From Xylocopa sonorina (taxonomy: Eukaryota; Arthropoda; Insecta; Hymenoptera; Apidae): a stretch of DNA of 64,000 bases. The notes under the pieces are model-generated. The model was not told where the DNA came from. It made no database searches and saw only the letters and a list, made by a program, of their open reading frames with translations. The first letter of the stretch is position 1. The number at the start of each line of letters is the position of its first letter. Shown here in pieces: positions 56,581-64,000 of the stretch. Made by a program: the position numbers and the translations under genes. The DNA is taken from assembly GCF_050948175.1 (NCBI RefSeq), contig NW_027490221.1:496001-560000 (forward strand). The letters are read 5' to 3'.

Positions 56581-57800
56581 CGAAACTCACATGCTAGGAA
56601 ATATTGTTTGCAGATGTCTACGTTTCACAGCAATAGAGTTCTAATGCTTCTTAGTACGCGATATCGCATCTCACTTCTATGCTTCATGATAGGATATAAT
56701 ATTCATTGCGAAGTGTCATGTATACCTCGTATTCACTTCAAAAGAATGTAAATGCGACACTTGCATGCTAGGAAATAGCGTTTGCAGATGTCTACGTATC
56801 GTAGCAATAGAGTTTTAATGCTAATTAAAACGAGATGTCGCATTTCATTCCTATGTTTCATGATAAGATATAATATTCATTGCGAAGTGTCATGTATACC
56901 TCGTAATAACTTCAAAAGAATGTAAATGCGACACTTGCATGCTAGGAAATAGCGTTTGCAGATGTCTACGTACTGTAGCAATAGAGTTCTAATGCTACTT
57001 AGAACGGGATGTTGCATTTCATTTCTATGTTTCGTGATAAGATATAATATTCATTGTGCAGTGTTATGTATACCTCGTATTCACTTGAAAAGAATGTAAA
57101 TGCGACACTTCCTTGCTAGGAAATATTGTTTGCAGATGTCTACGTATCGTAGGAATAGAGTTCTAATGCTTCTTAAAACGCGATATCGCATCTCACTTCT
57201 ATGTTTCATGATAAGATATAATATTCATTGCGAAGTGTCATGTATACCTCGTATTCACTTCAACAGAATGTAAATGCGAAACTCACATGCTAGGAAATAT
57301 TGTTTGCAGATGTCTACGTTTCACAGCAATAGAGTACAAATGCTTCTTAAAACGAGATGTCGTATTTCATTTCTATGTTTCGTGATAAGATACAATATTC
57401 ATTGTGGAGTGTTATGTATACCTCGTATTCGCTTCATAAGAATGTAAATGTGACCCTTCCATGCTAGGAAATAGCGTTTGCAGATGTCTACGTACCGTAG
57501 CAATAGAGTTTTAATGCTAATTAAAACGAGATGTCGCATTTCATTTCCATGTTTCGTGATAAGATATAATATTCATTGTGCAGTGTTATGTATACCTCGT
57601 ATTCACTTGAAAAGAATGTAAATGCGAAACTCACATGCTAGGAAATATTGTTTGCAGATGTCTACGTTTCACAGCAATAGAGTACAAATGCTTCTTAAAA
57701 CGAGATGTCGTATTTCATTTCTATGTTTCGTAATAAGATATAATATTCATTGTGTAATGCTATGTATACCTCGAATTCACTTCAATGGAATGTAATTGCG
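56581..57800 (-). repeat. Variant block at 2- and 4-monomer spacing
   Basis: CGAAACTCACATGC with GTTTCACAGC begins at 56581, 57277 (696 bp, 4 monomers) and 57625 (348 bp, 2 monomers), and again at 60234 (about 15 monomers on). This is local unequal exchange of short multi-monomer units. Confidence 0.75.
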
Positions 57801-60800
57801 ACATTTCCTTGCTAGGAAATATTGTTTGCAGATGTCTACGTATCGTAGCAATACAGTTCTAATGCTTCTTAAAACGCGATATCGCATTTCACTTCTACGT
57901 TTCATGATAAGATATAATATTCATTGCGAAGTGTCATGTACATCTCGTATTCGCTTCATAAGAATGTAAATGCGACCCTTCCATGCTAGGAAATAGCGTT
58001 TGCAGATGTCTACGTATCGTAGCAATAGAGTTCTAATGCTTCTTAGAACGAGATGTCGCATTTCATTTCTATGTTTCGTGATAAGATATAATATTCATTG
58101 CGAAGTGCCATGTATACCTCGTATTCACATCAAATGAATGTAAATGCGACACTTCCATGCTAGGAAATAGAGTTTGCAGATGTCTACGTATCGTAGCAAC
58201 AGATTTCTAATGCTTCTTAAAACGAGATGTCGCATTTCATTTCTATGTTTCGTGATAAGATATAATATTCATTGTGGAGTGTTATGTATACCTCGTATTC
58301 ACTTGAAAAGAATGTAAATGCGACACTTCCTTGCTAGGAAATATTGTTTGCAGATGACTACGTATCGTAGCAATAGAGTTCTAATGCTTCTTAAAACGCG
58401 ATATCGCATCTCACTTCTATGTTTCATGATCAGATATAATATTCATTACGAAGTGTCATGTATACCTCGTACTCACTACAAAAGAATGTAAATGCGACAC
58501 TCACATGCTAGGAAATATTGTTGGCAGATGTCTACGTATCACAGCAATGGAGTACTAATGCTTCTTAAAACGAGATGTCGTATTTCATTTCTATGTTTCG
58601 TAATAAGATATAATATTCATTGTGTAATGTTATGTATACCTCGTATTCACTTTAATGGAATGTAAGTGCGACATTTCCATGCTAGGATATTGCGTTTGCA
58701 GATGTCTACGTATCGTTGCAATAGAGTTCTAATGCTACTTAAAACGAGATGTCGCATTTCATTTCTACGTTTCGTGATAAGATATAATATTCATTTTGGA
58801 GTGTTACGTATACCTCGCATTCACTTCAAAAGAATGTAAATGCGACACTTCTTTGCTAGGAAATAACATTTGCAGATGTCTACGCATCGTAGCAATAGAG
58901 TTCTAATGCTTCTTAAAACGCGATATCGCATCTCACTTCTATGTTTCATGATAAGATATAATATTCATTGCGAAGTGTCATGTACACCTCGTATTCACTT
59001 CAAAAGAATGTAAATGCGACACTTCCATGCTAGGAAATAGCGTTTGCAGATATCTAGGTATCGTAGGAATAGAATTCTAATGCTTCTTAAAACGCGATAT
59101 CGCATCTCACTTCTATGTTTCATGATAAGATATAATATTCATTGCGAAGTGTTATGTACACCTCGTATTATCTTCAAAAGAATGTAAATGCGGCACTTCC
59201 ATGCTAGGAAATAGCGTTGCAGATGTCTACGTATCGTAGCAATAGAGTTCTGATGCTTCCTAAAACGCGATATCGCATCTCACTTCTATGTTTCATGATA
59301 AGATATAATATTCATTGCGAAGTGCCATGTTTACCTCGTACTCACTACAAAAGAATGTAAATGCGACACTCCCATGCTAGGAAATATTGTTTGCAGATGT
59401 CTACGTATATTAGCAATAGAGTACTAATGCTTCTTAAAACGATATGTCGTATTTCATTTCTATGTTTCTTAATAAAATATAACATTCATTGTGTAATGTT
59501 ATGTATACCTCGTATTCACTTCAATGGAATGTAAGTGCGACATTTCCTTGCTAGGAAATATTGTTTGCAGATGTCTACGTATATTAGCAATAGAGTTCTA
59601 ATGCTTCTCAGAACGCGATATAGCACCTCATTCCTATGTTTCATGATAAGATATAATATTCATTGCGAAGTGTCATGTACACCTCGTATTCACTTCAAAA
59701 GAATGTAAATGCGACACTTCCATGCTAGGAAATAGCGTTTGCAGATGTCTAGGTATCGTAGGAATAGAATTCTAATGCTTCTTAAAACGCGATATCGCAT
59801 CTCACTTCTATGTTTCATGATAAGGTATAATATTCATTGCGAAGTGCCATGTATACCTCGTATTCACTTCAAAAGAATGTAAATGCGACACTTACATTCT
59901 AGGAAATAGCGTTTGCAGATGTCTACGTATCGTAGGAATAGAGTACTAATGCTTCTTAAAACGAGATGTCGCATTTCATTCCTATGTTTCGTGATAAGAT
60001 ATAATATTCATTGTAGAGTGTTATGTATACCTCGTATTCACTTCAAAAGAATGTAAATGCGACACTTCCTTGCTAGGAAATATTGTTTGCAGATGACTAC
60101 GTATCGTAGGAATAGGGTTCTAATGCTTCTTAAAACGCGATATCGCATCTCACTTCTATGTTTCATGATAAGATATAATATTCATTGCGAAGTGTCATGT
60201 ATACCTCGTATTCACTTCAAAAGAATGTAAGTGCGAAACTCACATGCTAGGAAATATTGTTTGCAGATGTCTACGTTTCACAGCAATAGAGTACAAATGC
60301 TTCTTGAAACGAGATGTCGTATTTCATTTCTATGTTTCGTAATGAGATATAATATTCATTGTGTAATGCTATGTATACCTCGTATTCACTTCAATGGAAT
60401 GTAATTGCGACATTGCCTTGCTAGGAAATATTGTTTGCAGATGTTTACTTATCGTAGCAATAGAGTTCTAATGCTTCTTAAAACGCGATATCGCATCTCA
60501 CTTCTATGTTTCATGATAAGATATAATATTCATTGCGAAGTGTCATGTATATCTCGTATTCACTTCATAAGAATGTAAATGCGACCCTTCCATGCTAGGA
60601 AATAGCGTTTGCAGATGTCTACGTATCGTAGCAATAGAGTCCTAATGCTTCTTAGAACGAGATGCCCCATTTCATTTCTATGTTTCGTGATAAGATATAA
60701 TATTCATTGCGATGTGCCATGTATACCACGTATTCACTTCAAATGAATGTAAATGCGACACTTCCATGCTAGGAAATAGAGTTTGCAGATGTCTACGTAT

Positions 60801-61300
60801 CGTAGCAACAGAGTTCTAATGCTTCTTAAAACGAGATGTCGCATTTCATTTCTATGTTTCGTGATAAGATATAATATTCATTGTGGAGTGTTATGTATAC
60901 CTCGTATTCACTTGAAAAGAATGTAAATGCGACACTTCCTTGCTAGGAAATATTGTTTGCAGATGACTACGTATCGTAGCAATAGAGTTCTAATGCTTCT
61001 TAAAACGCGATATCGCATCTCACTTCTATGTTTCATGATAAGATATAATATTCATTGCGAAGTGTCATGTATATCTCGTATTCACTTCAAAAGAATGTAA
61101 ATGCGACCCTTCCATGCTAGGAAATAGCGTTTGCAGATGTCTACGTATCGTAGCAATAGAGTCCTAATGCTTCTTAGAACGAGATGCCGCATTTCATTTC
61201 TATGTTTCGTGATAAGATATAATATTCATTGCGATGTGCCATGTATACCACGTATTCACTTCAAATGAATGTAAATGCGACACTTCCATGCTAGGAAATA

Positions 61301-61800
61301 ACAACTGCAGACGTATACGCATCGTAGCAATAGAGTTCTAATGCCTCCTAAAACGCGATATCGCATCTCACTTCTATGTTTCATGATAAGATATAGTATC
61401 CAATGCGAAGTGTCATGTATATCTCGTATTCACATCAAAAGAATGTAAATGCGACACTTCCATGCTAGAAAATAGCGTTTGCAGATGTCTACGAATCGTA
61501 GCAATAGAGTTTTAATGCTACTTAAAACGAGATGTCGCATTTCATTTCTATTTTTCATGATAAGATATAGTATCCATTGCGAAGTGTCATGTATATCTCG
61601 TATTCGCTTCAAAATAATGTAAATGCGACACTTACATGCTAGGGAATAGCGTTTCCAGATGTCTGCGTATCGTAGCAATAGAGTTGTAATGCTTCTCAAA
61701 ACGCGATATCGCACCTCATTCCTATGTTTCTTGATAAGATATAGTATCCATTGCGAAGTGTCATGTATACCTCGTATTCACTTCAAAAGAATGTAAATGC
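61301..61800 (-). repeat. Block duplicated at 62869-63370 (nine-monomer offset)
   Basis: ACAACTGCAGACGTATACGC at 61301 recurs at 62869, offset 1568 bp (nine monomers plus 2 bp). It is followed by the same series, with GATATAGTATCCAATG, GAATCGTAGC and TTTAATGCTACTTAAAACG. Confidence 0.82.
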
Positions 61801-62342
61801 GACACTTCCTTGCTAGGAAATAACGTTTGCAGATGTCTGCGCATCGTAGCAATAGAGTTTTAATGCTACTAAAAACGAGATGTCGCATTTCATTTCTATG
61901 TATCGTGATAAGATACAATATTCATTGTGGAGTGTTATGTATACCTCGTATTCACTTCAAGAGAATGTAAATGCGACACTTCCATGCTAGGAAATAGCGT
62001 TTGCAGATGTCTACGTATCGTAGCAATAGAGGTCTTATGCTTCTTAAAACGCGATATCGCATTTCACTTCTAAGTTTTATGATAAGATATAATATATTCA
62101 TTGCGATGTGTCATGTATACCTCGTATTATCTTCAAAAGAATTTAAATGCGGCACTTCCATGCTAGGAAATAGCGTTTGCAGATGTCTACGTATCGTAGC
62201 AATAGAGTTCTAATGCTTCTTAGAACGAGATGTCGCATCTCACTGCTATGTTTCATGATAAGAAATATTATTCATTATGGAGTGTTATGTATACCTCGTA
62301 TTCACTTCAAAAGAATGTAAATACGACACTTCCATGCTAGGA

Positions 62343-64000
62343 AATAGCATTTGCAGATGTCTACGTATCGTAGCAATAGAGTTTTAATGCTACTAAAAAC
62401 GAGATGTTGCATTTCATTTCTATGTTTCGAGATAAGATATAATATTCATTGTGGAATGTTATGTATACCTCGTATTCACTTCAAAAGAATGTAAATGCGA
62501 CACTTCCTTGCTAGGAAATAACGTTTGCAGATGTCTGCGCATCGTAGCAATAGAGTTTTAATGCTACTAAAAACGAGATGTCGCATTTCATTTCTATGTA
62601 TCGTGATAAGATACAATATTCATTGTGGAGTGTTATGTATACCTCGCATTCACTTCAAAAGAATGTAAATGCGACACTTCCTTGCTAGGAAATATTGTTT
62701 GCAGATGTCTACGTATCGTAGCAATAGAGTTCTAATGCTTCTTAAAACGCGATATCGCATCTCACTTCTATGTTTCATGATAAGATATAATATTCATTGC
62801 GAAGTGTCATGTATATCTCGTATTCACATCAAAAGAATGTAAATGCGACACTTCCATGCTAGGAAATAACAACTGCAGACGTATACGCATCGTAGCAATA
62901 GAGATCTAATGCTTCCTAAAACGCGATATCGCATCTCACTTCTATGTTTCATGATAAGATATAGTATCCAATGCGAAGTGTCATGTATATCTCGTATTCA
63001 CATCAAAAGAATGTAAATGCGACACTTCCATGCTAGAAAATAGCGTTTGCAGATGTCTACGAATCGTAGCAATAGAGTTTTAATGCTACTTAAAACGAGA
63101 TGTCGCATTTCATTTCTATGTTTCATGATAAGATATAGTATCCATTGCGAAGTGTCATGTATATCTCGTATTCGCTTCAAAATAATGTAAATGCGACACT
63201 TCCATGCTAAGGAATAGCGTTTCCAGATGTCTGCGTATCGTAGCAATAGAGTTGTAATGCTTCTTAAAACGTGATATCGCACCTCATTCCTATGTTTCAT
63301 GATAAGACATAGTATCCATTGCGAAGTGTCATGTATACCTCGTATTCACTTCAAAAGAATGTAAATGCGACACTTACATGCTAGGAAATAGCGTTTGCAG
63401 ATGTCTAAGTATCGTAGCAATGGGGTTCTGATGCTTCTTAAAACGAGATGTCGCATTTCATTCCTATGTTTCGTGATAAGGTATAATATTCATTGTAGAG
63501 TGTTATGTATACCACGTATTCACTTCAAAAGAATGTAAATGCGACACTTCCATGCTAGAAAATAGCATTTGCAGATGTCTACGTATCGTAGCAATAGAGT
63601 TTTAATGCTACTAAAAACGAGATGTTGCATTTCATTTCTATGTTTCGAGATAAGATATAATATTCATTGTGGAATGTTATGTATACCTCGTATTCACTTC
63701 AAAAGAATGTAAATGCGACACTTCCTTGCTAGGAAATAACGTTTGCAGATGTCTGCGCATCGTAGCAATAGAGTTTTAATGCTACTAAAAACCAGATGTC
63801 GCATTTCATTTCTATGTATCGTGATAAGATACAATATTCATTGTGGAGTGTTATGTATACCTCGCATTCACTTCAAAAGAATGTAAATGCGACACTTCCT
63901 TGCTAGGAAATATTGTTTGCAGATGTCTACGTATCGTAGCAATAGAGTTCTAATGCTTCTTAAAACGCGATATCGCATCTCACTTCTATGTTTCATGATA
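62343..64000 (-). repeat. Seven-monomer higher-order repeat (1218 bp)
   Basis: AATAGCATTTGCAG at 62343 recurs at 63561, offset exactly 1218 bp = 7 x 174. The match continues to the end of the window through the same variants (GCTACTAAAAACGAGATGTTGC, GTTTCGAGATAAG, TGTCTGCGCATCG). The second copy is cut off by the window end, so the repeat may extend further. Confidence 0.85.

Larger units (their letters stand above)
55530..64000 (-). repeat. 174-bp satellite array S6, reverse orientation
   Basis: About 49 monomers to the end of the window. This array is the most uniform: most monomers read CTTCCATGCTAGGAAATAGCG, or GGAAATATTGTTTGC, with AAAACGAGATGTCGCATTTC alternating with AAAACGCGATATCGCATCTC. 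Higher-order structure is clear (see 62343 and 61301). The monomer beside the LTR (CTTTCTAGGAAGTTACGTTCC) carries the variants seen at 6781. No gene is visible. Confidence 0.97.

Overview
This window is a block of satellite DNA from a eukaryotic nuclear genome, most likely an insect or other arthropod. That guess rests on the Ty3/gypsy elements present and the absence of bacterial gene organisation; no host gene is present to confirm it. About 45 kb (roughly 71%) is one AT-rich tandem repeat with a 174-bp monomer, about 260 copies in six arrays. The rest is five LTR-retrotransposon loci of two related Ty3/gypsy families.

Layout: satellite forward (1-5375); solo LTR, family II, minus strand (5376-6777); satellite reverse (6781-17055); solo LTR, family I, minus (17056-18633); satellite forward (18634-21275); complete family I element, plus (21276-30088: LTR, primer site, gag, broken pro-pol, polypurine tract, LTR); satellite reverse (30089-36156); internally deleted family II element, plus (36159-41303); satellite forward (41304-53946); solo LTR, family II, minus (53947-55529); satellite reverse (55530-64000). 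'Forward' is the strand that reads GCGATATCGC, then CTACGATACGTAG, then TTCCTAGCAAGGAA.

The main result is architectural. The satellite changes orientation at all five retroelement loci and nowhere else that I could see. For the family I pair, the target-site duplications show how. The flanks of the solo LTR at 17056 and the element at 21276 do not match locally, but they match when exchanged: CTAGG is shared by the two outer-left positions, and ATAG by the other two. This is what recombination between two inverted LTRs, flipping the 2.6-kb array between them, would leave. The two family II solo LTRs (5376 and 53947) share private satellite variants on both sides, so they look like duplicated copies of one older inversion junction.

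No retroelement is autonomous. The family I element has an intact gag, but pol carries a nonsense codon in RNase H, a frameshift before integrase and a stop after integrase. The family II element has an intact gag and a deletion fusing the start of reverse transcriptase to the integrase C-terminus. The LTRs look partly coding. The pol frame runs through the polypurine tract into U3 and stops at or just before a TATA-like sequence. A second small basic ORF lies downstream in the LTR. A splice-donor-like site sits 160-170 bp from the LTR 3' end. All three features recur in the diverged families.
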